64,000 nt of DNA from Episyrphus balteatus (taxonomy: Eukaryota; Arthropoda; Insecta; Diptera; Syrphidae): contig NC_079135.1 of the NCBI RefSeq assembly GCF_945859705.1, forward strand, positions 1,674,001 through 1,738,000, read 5' to 3'. Positions 14,101-28,300 of this stretch are shown here, piece after piece (the stretch's first letter is position 1; each line of letters starts with the position of its first letter). The notes below the pieces were generated by a model that ran no database searches, was not told the origin of the DNA, and saw nothing but the letters and a program-made list of their open reading frames with translations. A program made the translations under genes and the position numbers.

Positions 14101-17100
14101 AAAGCTTTCCCATCTGTGCTGTTCTTGACAATACGCAGGACCTGTGTTAACAAACAACACAGTAACCAGTAACACACAAAAATAAATAAATTACCCGTCT
14201 ATATTTTCTTCATGCGGGAAAATTTGTGGCAAGAAGAGTCAAGTCAAAGAACATAAAAGGGAAATTTATGTGGACAATATCTGCCAATTAGATATGGAAA
14301 TTAGTACACAAAACTTTCAAAGTGTACATTCGCAATTAAGATATAAAAGCACACATACACGCACAAATATTTTCTTGTTGCACACAAGAAAGAGTGAGTA
14401 CAACAAAATCCCAATTACCTGGTATTTATAAAATAAAATTTTCTAGGAATAATTAGGAATAAATGAGTAGGTTACCAACTTCTACGAAAGGATAGTATAG
14501 TCCTTGTTTTATAAAATGTTCATTTAATTTGATTTTTTTTTATTTCGCAAACAAAAAATCAATACATTGTTTTTTTGCGAAATGTGTAAAAAATTAACAT
14601 TTCATCAGCTTTATATTCCTTTTAAAGCTGATGACCAACCACATCCTTGTACAATATATAGATATATGCATAAGGACACTTGTACAGCTACTCCCCAATA
14701 TACCGCCCAAAGCCTGTCGAAGAGCCCCGTTTTCACTCATGTGGTTATTGATCGGATACGTGATAATAACGATGATGACAATATTCTTTTAATAGTTGAT
14801 GGGTTCGAGAGTGGATTATACGTACATAGTACGTTATTCGTTCTTCGACAAACGACAATATGTATAGACGACAAACGAGATATACTAGCTAGGCATGAAT
14901 AGCTCTGGTGTTGGCATGGATTGGATATAAGCGTTTTGTTTCCACTCTATTGTGTTAAGAGGCATGTCTTTGGGTATCCTCTCTGATAAAAGGAGAGGAT
15001 TATAAGGAGGCATGTTTACTCGACTAAATGAGCAGGCAGTGGATATAGTTCACTAATTGAGCAATGACATAATACGATACATTTTTTTTTTTCCACTAAA
15101 CAAAAACAAAGATAAGTTTTTTTGTATTGTTGTAAAAAAGTAACATTTTAAAGGCTTTAATAATATATAAGTTTGGGATTTAAGTTCCAATTTGTGGTAC
15201 TAAATTTGAACATCTGAAGTATGATTACTAATGGATATTTCTTAAAACAAGAGGGCTTGTTAATACATCAGTTTTTAACGAGTTGATCAAGTTATTTGAT
15301 TTACCACCGGATCGTTAATTTTGTATATAAATAGCGTTTTCTTTCCAGTTTTCTGATAAAAACTCTAGATAAAATATTCAATCTCACACCCGTAACGTTT
15401 GTCTGTCACGCCTGTAACGTTTTTCCAAACTAATATTTTTTGATATTTGTTCCTTATTTTGATTCACACTGTGGAACTGTGGAAGTTATTTGATTTACCA
15501 CCGGATAGTTAATTTTGTATATAAATAGCATTTTCTTTCCAGTTTTCTGATAAAAACTCTAGATAAAATATTCAATCTCACACCCGTAACGTTTGTCTGT
15601 CACGCCTGTAACGTTCATGTGTCACGCCCGTAACGTTTTTTCCAAACTAATATTTTTTGATATTTGTTCCTTATTTTGATTCACACTGGTGAACTGCGGA
15701 AGTTATTTGATTTACCACCGGATCGTTAATTTTGTATATAAATAGCGTTTTCTTTCCAGTTTCCCGTAACGTTTGTCTGTCACGCCTGTAACGTTTTTCC
15801 AAACTAATATTTTTTGATATTTGTTCCTTATTTTGATTCACACTGGTGAACTGCGGAAGTTATTTGATTTACCACCGGATCGTTAATTTTGTATATAAAT
15901 AGCGTTTTCTTTCCAGTTTCCCGTAACGTTTGTCTGTCACGCCTGTAACGTTTTTCCAAACTAATATTTTTTGATATTTGTTCCTTATTTTGATTCACAC
16001 TGTGGAACTGTGGAAGTTATTTGATTTACCACCGGATAGTTAATTTTGTATATAAATAGCATTTTCTTTCCAGTTTTCTGATAAAAACTCTAGATGAAAT
16101 ATTCAATCTCACACCCGTAACGTTTGTCTGTCATGCATGTAACGTTCATTTGTCACGCCCGTAACGTTTTTCCAAACTAATATTTTTTTTAATATTTGTT
16201 CCTTATTTTGATTCACACTGTGAAAGATGAAGGTACTAAGGACAAAAATTCAGGGAGAATCGCCTAAGACAATGATTGAAAGTCGTTATAGTTTCCAAAG
16301 ACTACTTTCTACTACAAATCGCTCTGTGTTTATCGATCATTTAACGAATATTTTAATGAATTATTGATGTAGTTTTGTTACATTTATATGTGCCCTAAGT
16401 GAACTAAGTCACTCCTAAAAATACGATAAAATCGAGCCTAAAAATAATTATTATTTAAGGGGTTAAGTTTAATTAATTTAACTTCTTTATTTCTCCTTCA
16501 GTGATTTCATTAGAGATATATGTACAATTAAATCGTTATAAGAAAATTGTTATTTACATAAGTTTTTCTTTAAACAATACAAAAAGTGACTTAGTCCACT
16601 TTCATAATCATGGGCACATATGTATGTATGTACTTCCAACTCTTATATTGTCGCAGCAATGTAGAAGAAAATATTATAAATTTAAGATAACGACATCAAA
16701 ATATGTTGTCAGTGGCAAAATGATTTTCGGTTCAATAATCACCTTACAAAGGTTCGATTTTAACTATCTACAACCACTATCCCCTAAGGCCTAAGCCATT
16801 TTGTACTTCAACATTTTGTACTTCATTCAGTTTCAGTTTTGTGTTAAAAAATCATATTTGTGTAATGTTTTACTCAAGTTAAATTATTTTGATATTGAAA
16901 AATGGGAAAAAGTGTCACACCCGTAACGACGGAAACACTCATATAACAAATTTAGTAATTTGTATATTAAAGTAGTTATTCATTGATATTTAGTTATTAA
17001 CATGAACACTGTTCTTATATTTAATGCAATTTTTCCATCTTATATTTTTAATTACGGAACGAGAGCGCACCTTTGAGTTCGTGAAACGTCGGTAACTTCA

Positions 17101-19356
17101 ATGAAAATAATATTTATAAAAAAATTTGAACTTTTCTATATTTTGTAGGGAATAATCATTATTCCCCTCACTATTCTAGACACTACATCATTATATATTT
17201 TGTCTTGAGTCTAGCAACATGTCTTGTCACGCCTTGAAAACGCAGTCACATGCAACAAACTCAATTATACAAATCAAATATTTTGTTTGTTTTAATTTTT
17301 TATATTCCTCATCATAAAACCAACCGAAAGTACTCTGGGTAAATAAATCACGCAATATCTTAAGCAATTTTGTAATTCCTTCACGTTAAATAAATGAATC
17401 AGCTGTTTTCCAATACTATGTTTGGTTTTTAGCCTCTAGACTGAGTGAAAATAATTTGAGATGAATCTTAAATTCCTTCAATTAATCAAAACAGTAATAT
17501 AAGAACATCATACAGAATTGTTTATCTGCCGCACATCGAGTGGTCTGTTGTAGGTCGCATTCATTTTAAACACTTATTTCTCCAAAGTGAGGTTGTTCCT
17601 GTTTGTGTTCATTTTCATTTGTGTAAATAATGAAGAGAGTGTAAACACAAGATTTGCAGTATTAAGTGCAACTAGGTTGCCAAATGCGCGTATTTTTTTT
17701 TTTTTGTACTCAAAACAAATTTTGATAAATTTTGTTTGCGATATCAATTTTTCAAGTTACATACTTGGATCTACATTTACAATTTTATGTTCGAATATCT
17801 CGAAAACACAATTTCTGAGATCAGATTCGGTGTAGGGCATTGCAGGCGCCTATATTAGGTTATCGTTATTTTTGTCTGTGTCACTCCAGACTTATTTTCC
17901 AAAGAGCCTTTGTTGTATAAAAATTTAATTAATGAGAATTTTTTGCTGGCATAATTTGGAAAAATTTCATCAAAACGTTTTGGCCCACAAAAAAAAAATA
18001 CCAAAATACCAAAAAAAATAAGTAGTCCGGACATTGTATTTTAATCTGAAATACAATTGTTTGATAGACTGGGGCTAAAAGCAAAATTGTATATCCATTT
18101 TGAAACTAATTTCACATCCGTTTATTTTCAAAGTATGATAAAGCGTTTTTATTTTTTATCTTTTGAACTATCGCTCCAAAAATTAAAAACGAAACGGTAT
18201 TTTGTAGCTAGGCAAGAGTTCTACAGAATATATTTTTTATAAATTTTGCTACGCATATCAAAAGAAAATAGAACGTTTTTTTTCTTCTCCTAAAAAATTA
18301 AAAACCATGGAATTATCATGTTTTGCAAATAAATGATTCAATTTTAAGAAACATATTTTCAATAAAATTTCATAAACGACTCAAGACTCAAATATGGTCT
18401 AAATATGTATCTCAAATAAATGCGTAGATAAATTAAATTAATTTGGACAAAAGCTTGGCAATAAAAAATATTCTTTATTCCTTTTATTTTCTTGCTGAAG
18501 CTGTTAAAATGCTCAAATATATAGGCTAATTAATTACTTTTATATTGCACCTTCCAACAAGTTATATCCTTTGCAGAAGCTCTATGCGAGTGGGTATCGG
18601 TATCGGTATACCTATTACATTCGCACATGCGGAATCCTTAAATATGAACAAAGGAAGCACTAACGTGGTAAATTAATTTACACTATCGACACGCGATGTT
18701 ATCAACTTAAACATTCATGCCTTACATACGACGACAAGTGGTGTTTTTTTATTTATCGGGTCACCAGTTACTACACAAAACTGGAACGTACAATGTACGA
18801 GTTAAGCCAACACCATACCGATACCATACCTTAATAGAAGACGAAGGCAAGATACTGATATTGATATACTCAAAGAACAACAATAACAAAAAAGTATACC
18901 ACACACTGAGGGCAATTTGCCACACTCCATAGTCCACAGTCGAGTCATAATGTTCCACTAATTGCAAAAATTACATGTTAAAAACGTGATTGAACAATTG
19001 CATGCAAATAAAGAGAAGCTGTGTGACCTGCGAGAGTAGCAATTTTCCAAACAAAAATCCTATATTCTTTGTATATACATATAGTAGGCCCTCTCCTGTG
19101 TGTTCCCAAGTTCGTGTGCTGCCACAAAGCACCACAAGCAACTGCACCCACATTATATATCTTCTCAATATTATTATATTTATAAATTCATTAAAAATAC
19201 AGTCAGGGTATGTGGTATGTGCCCCCCTTGAGGGTGGCATTTCGTCCAAAAATAAATCAATATGTAAATCGGGGCTCCCTTTGAAGCAAGCGATTTTATT
19301 ATTAGCGTCCTTGTATAGATTTCGCAGAATTTAATCACATGAAAGTGATACCGACC

Positions 19357-19388
<32 letters not shown>

Positions 19389-22300
19389 TTGAGTTGACGA
19401 TGATATTCATAAATGAATTTTTTTTTTCTTCTTCTTCTATTTTTAGGTTGGAGCACTTGAAGCTACATGGGTTGTGTCTGATTATATCGCTACACCAGGT
19501 TCGAATGAGCTTAGTGTGACAAAGGGTCAGCAAGTGGAAGTTATTGAAATTGCATCGGCAACTGATCCAGACTTTTGTCTTGTAAGACTTAATCCTCAGA
19601 ATAATGATGATCCTGTTCATGAAGGACTTGTACCTGTATCAATACTCAAACCTCCGCCAGGCTTACAAAAGGGCAACTCTAACAAAAAGGAGACCGATTC
19701 CATTCAAGAACAAAGTAAGATCAAATACTTACAAAAAACATAAAACATTTATTAATGATAAATTATTTACTTTTTTATTGCAGATAACGTCCGCGGAAAA
19801 CCTGATCCACTAACATCTTCAACCAAGAGGCGTGGATTTAGCGGGTAAGTTTGTTTGTTGCATAATTTGTGTATACTATCACGACGAAGCAAAGATAAAA
19901 TAATAATCAACAGGTTTCTGGTATTGTTGTTCATATTTTTTTTTTCGTTTACGTCATTTTTAAAGCATTTTGCTTTGCTGCAGTCATATAAAATTAAATG
20001 TTAACTTTTTTTAATTTAATATGTATACGGTCGATCTCGGTTTTAGATGTTTGTGAATTCTATTCTATCAAGGCAGTCAGTCAATTGTTTTCGAAAAGAT
20101 TACACCTGCTCGTTAAATAGTTTAAGTTTTTATTTCGCCCGCAATTTTGTCTTAAATATCATAATTAAAGTTCGAAGTTGCTAATTGTATAGAAATAGGA
20201 GGCTAGTTCTTACAATTCAATTGAGTCGATTGTATGAAGCATATCATCTTGTAAATCACGATCTGTAATTCAACTTTTTTACAGTTTGGTATGAAATCAA
20301 AATAATAAAATATACATATGTACTTGTATTTATTCGGGCAACTTTTTATAATTGTTCAATAGAATATAGAATCTGGTGCGGAACTTCGGTAACTCGATTT
20401 AAAAAAAAAGCTTTCATTTTTTGCATTCGTAGAAAAAGTTTTGTTAAACCGATTTCGTTTACATATATTTTTAAAACATCTTACTTACTTAAATAAGGTG
20501 ACCAAGGCCTTAAGGCGGCGCTAAATTGTAGATTCGGGCTTGAATCAACAAGCTTCTCCAGTCAGGTATATCCCTAGCTAGCCGCCACGGTCCGCCTGCA
20601 CATGCGTGCGCCGACTTAGTTAAGACATTCCTCCACTGCGGCGTCCTTTTGAGTTGGAGTCCGTTCACATATTACGGCAGACAAGCAATGTTGAGGAGAA
20701 TGGTTCATCTGTAGTAGGCGCAGTTCTAAGGTCTCCTTTCTTAAGGACCGGTCACCGGCGACATTGAATGGAGTAATCGGCTTTTGGGGAGAGTTGGTTT
20801 CGTCATCGCCATTGTAAAAGATTTGATATAAGCTTGATTTTTCTGACTAGAAACCACATACAGTAGCGAGCAAAAAAAATGCAAAAGAAAGTTTTAAAGA
20901 GTTTTGAACAAGAACTAAGTTACCAAATTTGGCACATTGAAACTGTTTCATTAAACAGAGTCAATTTGTGGAATATTTTACTCCAAAGCCATTATTTGGT
21001 CAAAAGTCTACCTAAATATGCGTTTTTAGACGAGCAAAAAAATGCAAATGTTTTTATTGTTTGCATTTTTTTTGCTCGCTTCTGTAGGTGCATCCCTTTA
21101 AAATACAAATGTTTACAAAAATTTAGACGGAACGTTATGTTAATTGGCATCTCATTATCTGACTTTAACGCGGTGACTAGCCCTCCTTTTCTCTCTAATG
21201 TGGACATCATTAGCATTTGCTGAAAATGGTTTTTGAGTACATTTACAATTCTATACTTTAGTGACTAGATGGTTCCTATGGTTCCAAGACCTTCGTTTAG
21301 CTTTGACAATTCTTTACTAGGTACTTGGCTTTTTTCTAAAATATTCGGCTGTTATTTTGATCGCGAGACTTTTCGATCTCATCAATCTGGGAGACTCCTT
21401 AGGCTGTTTTCGTTCTCTAGGATTTTAGATCACCTAGGTATATCCGGTATACGCATTCATTCATCATGCAAAAAATCATTTTTTTTATGCATTTAGGTTT
21501 CTGTCTGTCGTCAAACGATTCTAATAAGTCGGCCTATTTACTTTCTTCACACCTAACCAACGCCATTGCAACGGCGTCAAACACCTTTTTCATAAAATTG
21601 AAATACATAAAATAAAAAAAAATCTTATCTATTTATAGTCAAAGTTTTATGTAAAAATATATGAAGATATTTATTTTATCAACTAAATTGCACCAAACTC
21701 GCGTTCGCGTTTAAGATTTGAGAAAACAAATCTATTCTTCATGACATAAATTAGATTTTAAAATTTTATTTGCTCTATTTGTTTATTGTTTAATATTTGC
21801 TTTCTTTGACTCTTATCGACGTTATGTTTATTATTTGCTGATATAGTCTTTAACGTACAACTGAAATGTTGGAAAATGGGTCTTTAGCTGACTCATGTTA
21901 ATTTATGTGTGATTAGGGTAGGGTGTTAATATGAGTATGAGTCAAACTCACTCGATATATTTGTTAAGCGTATGCAACGTTTTAACTTTGAATAGTTTTA
22001 CTTTGAACTTTGTACTCAAATGAACACTCATGGTGCAATTATTTAAATAGACAAGAATTTATATCCAAGGTTTAAGAAATCAAACTCGTTCCGACAAATG
22101 TGCAACATTAAAAAAATAAGCTTAAAAGAAGCTCAGCTCAAACGTGTTTACTGAGGTAAACCCCGAAAGATAAATTTATAAAATCGTTTTCTTTATTTTT
22201 TTAAAAATTTATTCGCATTATCTGATATGCTTCTGGAGAATTCTTATTGCTAAACCTATATAATACTTGTCCCTTCAAGTTAATCTTTCAAATAACAATT

Positions 22301-25300
22301 CCGATTCGGCAATATGCTCAGAAATTATTTAATGGCAAAACCCATTTAGTCACTAAATGTATTTTGATTCTTCTATCTTCGTAAAATATCGAGTAAATCC
22401 ACAATAAAAAGTCATTTACCAAAAGAACCCACAGTAATTTTTGGGTGTGGGCGATAACATAAAATTATGGGTATTTTGGGATAGGTCTTTTGATTTTAAG
22501 TTTCAAATGCGCAATTCTTGCAGACATTAGTAGGGATTTAAAATTATATTACTCAATTTTTTTTTAAATGTTTTATGTTTATTGAGGTCTTATGTTTCTA
22601 CTGGAAAATGCATTTTTAGTATGAACTTTACATTGGCCTTTTTTTTTTGTTTTCCAAGATAAACTTTTCATTTTGATTTGACAAGAACACTGAAAAAAGT
22701 TTAAGAGTTTATCAGCCTTATTGTGATTTACAACTATCAATCGATAGTTCATATATACTGAAATTTGAGATTTTTAAACCTAATTTATAGGAAAACTGGT
22801 CAACTTTTTAATAGAATTTTGTAATTAGATTTCATTTAATAACGGTTAGGACCATTCTCTGCTTTCAAAATTTTTCTTAATGAAGTAAAAAGATATCGAT
22901 ATCGATTGATAGTTGCAAATCGCAATAAGGCTGTATGTTTAATGTTGTTTTCTGCAAACGACCAAGTCAAATGGCAACAGGTCCATATGTACAAAAATAC
23001 AAATACACAAAATTGCACACAATTTTTTTTTTTGTTTATTTATTAGTTTATAATTAATCAATCCATTGCGTTCTGTTAATTTTGAAAGTCTAAAAATAAC
23101 CAATTTTTACCTTTTTCGAACTTTAAAATCTTGCTTTTGACTAAAAAGTCAAAAATAAAGAAAAAGTGCAAATTTTGAAAAGGTTCATTTCTGTCATTTC
23201 CTAACAAAAAAAAAATTAAAAGATCCATATTAACTATCAAAGGATTTAACCTTTACTTTATTTTATTAGTACAAAATTTGGACGTACTCTGTTCATACAC
23301 CAAATGGCAAGTGATTTAGTAAAAAAAAAAACAATAAAATCTTCTATTTTTTTTAACTTTTTACTTGCGATATAGGTACTATACAGGGTGTCCCAAAAGT
23401 AATGGATCAAACGAAATATGCTGATAGGCCAACGTCAGGGCTCTCAGAATTTGGTAACTTGTTCATCCCAAATCCTTACGGTTTTCGATTTAATGCAGTT
23501 TTTGTGAAATTTCGAAAAATCCCGACTTTGCAACAGTATTTTGCCTCCTCCGCTCGTAATTGATTTTTGTTTTTTACAATTCTTTCACTAAAACATTGCC
23601 TAATAATAAGAAATAATTAATTAATAAAAATATTTTTTATTTCATATGCCATTTTGCTGCAAATAAATTTACAGTTCCATGTTTTATAAAAACTCAATTT
23701 CTTACTTTTATTTCACAGCAACATCCTGAAAAAATTTTTTATGGTGTAACAATGGTTTATTATTTTGAAAACTTGCCGTGTTATTGCAGTTTTCAAAAAT
23801 GCATAAAAGTTTCCAAAGTTGTAATTAGAACGAAAGATATTACAATTTAAAAGCAACAAAACAGGGCTTTTTATAGAAAAATAACAAAGCAAAATAAACA
23901 CATTTTCTCGACTGTTGTTTGTTTATTTCTTATTGAATAAAAGCCCCGATTTTTGTTTGTATTTTGCTCTGAAAACCTCTGTTTTTTTGCATTAAAATTG
24001 TAATATCTTTCGTTCTAATTACAACTTTGGAAACTTTTATGCAATTTTGAAAACTGCAATAACACGGCAAGTTTTCAAAATAATAAACCATTGTTACACC
24101 ATAAAATTTTGTTTCAGGATGTTGCTGTGAAATAAAAGTAAGAAATTGAGTTTTTATATAACATGGAACTGTTAATTTATTTGCAGCAAAATGACATATG
24201 AAATAAAAAATATTTTTATTAATTAATTATTATTTCTTATTAGGCAATGTTTTAGTGAAAGAATTGTAAAAAACAAAAATCAATTACGAGCGGAGGAGGT
24301 AAAATACTGTTGCAAAGTCGGGATTTTTCGAAATTTCACAAAAACTGCATTAAATCGAAAACCGTAAGGATTTGGGATGAACAAGTTACCAAATTCTGAG
24401 AGCCCTAACGTTGGCCTATCAGCATATTTCGTTTGATCCATTACTTTTGGGACACCCTGTATATCAAGTTATGCATTCGTACAAAAAAAAAAAGTTGAGA
24501 TAACATTTTTCCATGACATTACGATGGTAGACAATGCCAAAAAAGTGGGTCCCGGAAGTCCGTCTGTCTGTCTGTCAGTCTGTCAGTCTGTCTGTCTGTC
24601 TGTATAAGGAGCTACAGCCTAAACGGATGGACCGATTAATGTGAAACTTGGTATGTAGCGTTATTTGGCGACTCTCCAGAGGGGTTTTTGGAATTAATTT
24701 TTTTGGACCAAAAATAACGGTACTTGTCATATACTAATTTTAGTAAAATTGAAATATCTCAAAAACGGCTCCAACGATTTTGTTTAAAAAATTCAAATGT
24801 TAGTTTTAAGCTAAGGTCTATCTTCCAATGAAAAAAAAAAATTTTGAAAATCATTATTAACGGTACCTGCCATAGAACCGTTTTTTTTTAAATCCGATTA
24901 TTTCAGAAACTGCTTATTCGATTTCAACGAAACTTTTTGTGAAGAAGCACTTATATAATTTATATATAAGCCAAAAATAAAATTTTGAAAAAAATAATTT
25001 TTGGATTTTTAAAAAAAATTTGAAAAATCAAATTTTCGAAAACGGGATATTGAATATTTTTGAAATTTTGTTTTTAGATGTTGATAAGTGATTTCTAAAA
25101 AATGGCATACCAATTTTATTTTAAAACTTTTTTTCCAAAAAATTATTTATAAAAAATTAGTTTTTTAAAAAACGGCTCTAACGATTTTGAAAATTTTTTT
25201 TCTAAAAATGCATGTTAATATATCAATCAAAACTGCATACTTGTTGTGGAGGGCAATTTAATTTCAGATTTTATTTTATTTTTTTTTTTAAACGAATTTT

Positions 25301-28300
25301 ATTTTTTTTCCAAATTTCTATACCTACATATAAAAAGTCTTAAAAATTTAAGCAACTTTAACTCTAAGAGCAAGTACGTGCGACCCCAGTCGTGCAATTT
25401 ATTTTCATTGATTTTAGGTTAGAATTTAAGTTATAACTAATTTTTAATTAACTTGATAGAAAATTTATTTTTCTGAGAAAAGTTTCCTTGAACTATTTTT
25501 AAATTAGACTTGGTTTTCGAGTAAAATTAAAAAAAAAAAAAAACTGAAAACCGAGAAATCAATTTTTTTTAATTGAAAATCAAATTTTCGAAAAGGGGAC
25601 TTTAATTTTTTTTTGAAATCTCGGTTTTAGGTGTTGATTAGTAATTGCTACAAAAGCAAACCAACTTTATTTAAAAACAAATTTTTGAAAAAAAAATGTA
25701 TACAAAATTAGTTAGATTTATAAATCACATCTTAAAAATTAAATACCATTTTTTTTTTGGATCTCAATTTCAAATTTTATCAACTTGAATTTTAAGAGAA
25801 TTCGTTCGACCCAGTTTATTATTCTTATATTTTTTTGTTAAAAAGCGACTTTAAATTTAATAGAACGTGAATAAAAATATACATTTTTTATCACATTCAC
25901 GTTTTTGTTATATTCGATGATTTTTTTTTTGTCAACATTTGACTGAATTCGTCCACTTATCTTCGAACACTCACTTTTTCAACAGTGTGAAAACGTGTGT
26001 CTCGAAATACTTACTTGAAAAAAAAAAACGAAAAATAATAAAAATACAACAAAAACCATAGACCAGCAACAACGCGACAGAAACGTAGAAAATTTCTTGT
26101 GCTAGAGAGGTATTTTTAAAATAATGTGGACTTGACATGTATCATAAAATGAGAAAAAGAAATATTTAAACAGCAATGAGGAGTATTTACAAATCAATAT
26201 GACTGAAAATGGACAATTTAAAAGGACTTTTCTCACTTTAGTGTAAGTAGATTAAAAAATATTAATCTCAAAAAAAAAGCCAACTCATTCTTTTCAACAA
26301 TAAAAAATGAAAAAAAAAATTAAACAAGTGAATCTTCGAAGTTAAAAAAAAAAAACAATATAAACAAAACGATATCTTTTTTTTTTAATTAAAAGTGATT
26401 TCTGTAATAATCGTCAAATTGAACTTAAGTTATGCTTCATATTGAATTTAAAATGAATTAATTTTTTTTTCCTAAAAGCATGCGTTTGTTCTTTTCAAAA
26501 TTAAATTAATGTGACATTTACATCCTAGAGTGTATACTACCAACACCACCAACATCATCACCATCAAACGCCTTGATCATTCAATACTGTGAAATATTAT
26601 TTTTTTAATACAATTTCCAAAAATAAAAACAAGAAAAAAAATATAAAACGACTATTGTCACCTCGTCGTCGGTTGTCGTCGTCGTGGCACAACCGTGGTA
26701 CCACCGCTACTACTTTGATGATGCCCCTAAATGCAATTATTTATAAAATATCTAAGGTTTTTTCCTCTTCATATCATGCTGATTGTCAAAAGAAAAAGAC
26801 GAGAAAAAAATAATAATAATAATAATTTTCAGACAACGTCCTTGCCCCCCCTTTTTCCGCAGGCCTCCCTCACCTGTAATTATGTTTGTTTATTGTGCGT
26901 CCATCCATGTACAAATAAAATCGTTTATGTATACATACTTATATGATACGATACGACGACGTTCAGTTCAGCATTGCTTTCATTTTTATTTATTTTCTTG
27001 GCGAGCGAGGCAGAGAACTGAGAACTCAAACGACAAGCGACGGATACAGTATATGCATAGTGCTACGGATTACGGATACGGCTATATAATACCATGGTTG
27101 CCAAAGTTTTTTTTAGAAAAGTCTAATGGCATAGGTCAATTCACTGCAAACTTGATCTTTAAAGTTTTTTTGAAACCCTTTTGAAATTAATTTTTTTCAA
27201 AACCAAGAATAACGGTCCCTGTCATATCAAGCAAAAAAAGTTTTTCTCTTTCTTTTTTCAAATTTTTTTAAATTTAAGTTTTTAGTTGTTGACCAAGATT
27301 TATAAATAAATGATGCATCAATTTTTTCTTTTTTGGCTTTTTGTCAAAAAAGTAACAAAATATTTCAAATTTTATTTTATAAATGCGTCTTAATAGTAGT
27401 TATTTCTTAGGGCGAAATTCATAATCGAAAAAGTGGAGAAGATTAAAATCTTGTTTTCCAAAAAAGCCAAAGGAAAACAAGATTTTAATCTTCTCCACTT
27501 TTTCGATTATTAACTCTAAATTGGTCAATAAATCATCTTTAATTGAAATTCATAATCGTTACTCAAGTTAAGATTTTTCTCTACTTAAGAGTAGGGTAAA
27601 ATCTTGACTTAACAAAAATTTTTTTTTCAATCAAACTCACAATGAAAGGAGAATGGGCATTTTGGACGTTGAGCGGCCATCAATAAAATTGGTATCAAAT
27701 GAAAGAATTATAACCCAGGAAAAACTTTTACTATGGACGTTTCGCTGTATTGCGTTAAGAATGCAAGATAATGCAGTATTAGTATTGTTAATGCATTGTT
27801 CAATGTATGAAGGAAAAAGTGATTTATATTTTTATATGGAACATAAAATATGATGCTCTGTCATTTTCCCTGAACATGAAGACATTAATCTTGAAAATCC
27901 GACCAATAGAACTCATAATATAAGATTTTTAAGACAACCACTTCAGGTTCGAAAAATTTCAAACAATTCAAAGTAACAAAAAATTGAACAACGTAACTCT
28001 AAAAATAGGCTGGAAATTGTTGTTTTAAAATGCTTATAGTTTGGGTTCTAGTGTTTGGATATTCATGATAAAGGTCTTCAGACTCTGGGAAAATGACAGA
28101 GAATAATACTTTCACTTAAAATACACATTTGAGTTATAAAATTGAGACATATATAAAGTCTTTAATGCAAAAATGCATTTTATCCGTTATTGAAACACGT
28201 CACAGGGATAAAACTTCTGCACAATATATGTAAACCTTAATTACATCAAAAAATAGCAATTTCATTCCTGGCCGCGTAACGTCCACGTTTCATACAAACT

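Larger units (their letters stand above)
5118..19446. other. trio: trio intron 1 (14.3 kb), filled with repeats
   Basis: Bounded by GTTGGT and a TTTTTAG acceptor. It holds a 1.67-kb snap-back element (6062-7733), a duplicated poly-A block (8268-8352), a dispersed repeat with CGTCCATCCG and CAGACGCA runs (about 9450-10220), a TTAA-flanked MITE inside a 157-bp repeat (12239-13560), a tandem array (15291-16219) and a (GAT)n run (19359-19388). Two stretches are richer in GC and free of obvious repeats: about 14200-15060 and 18550-19340. They are candidates for regulatory DNA or unrecognised exons. The first holds a 106-codon open frame with no recognisable domain. Confidence 0.7.

Noticed and set aside
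15291..16219. Tandem array considered as a CRISPR
   Set aside because: Units are 157-217 bp with no short repeat-spacer regularity, in an animal nuclear genome with no cas genes.
19180..19620. 146-codon minus-strand open frame with a Ser run
   Set aside because: It lies antisense to the SH3 exon and the (GAT)n microsatellite, which produces the serine run.
21269..21496. 75-codon plus-strand open frame MVPMVPRPSFSFDN
   Set aside because: No recognisable domain; flanked by transposon debris and interrupted on extension.
27421..27510. Hairpin considered as a microRNA gene
   Set aside because: Perfect pairing over 39 bases without bulges is more like a foldback element; no expression evidence.
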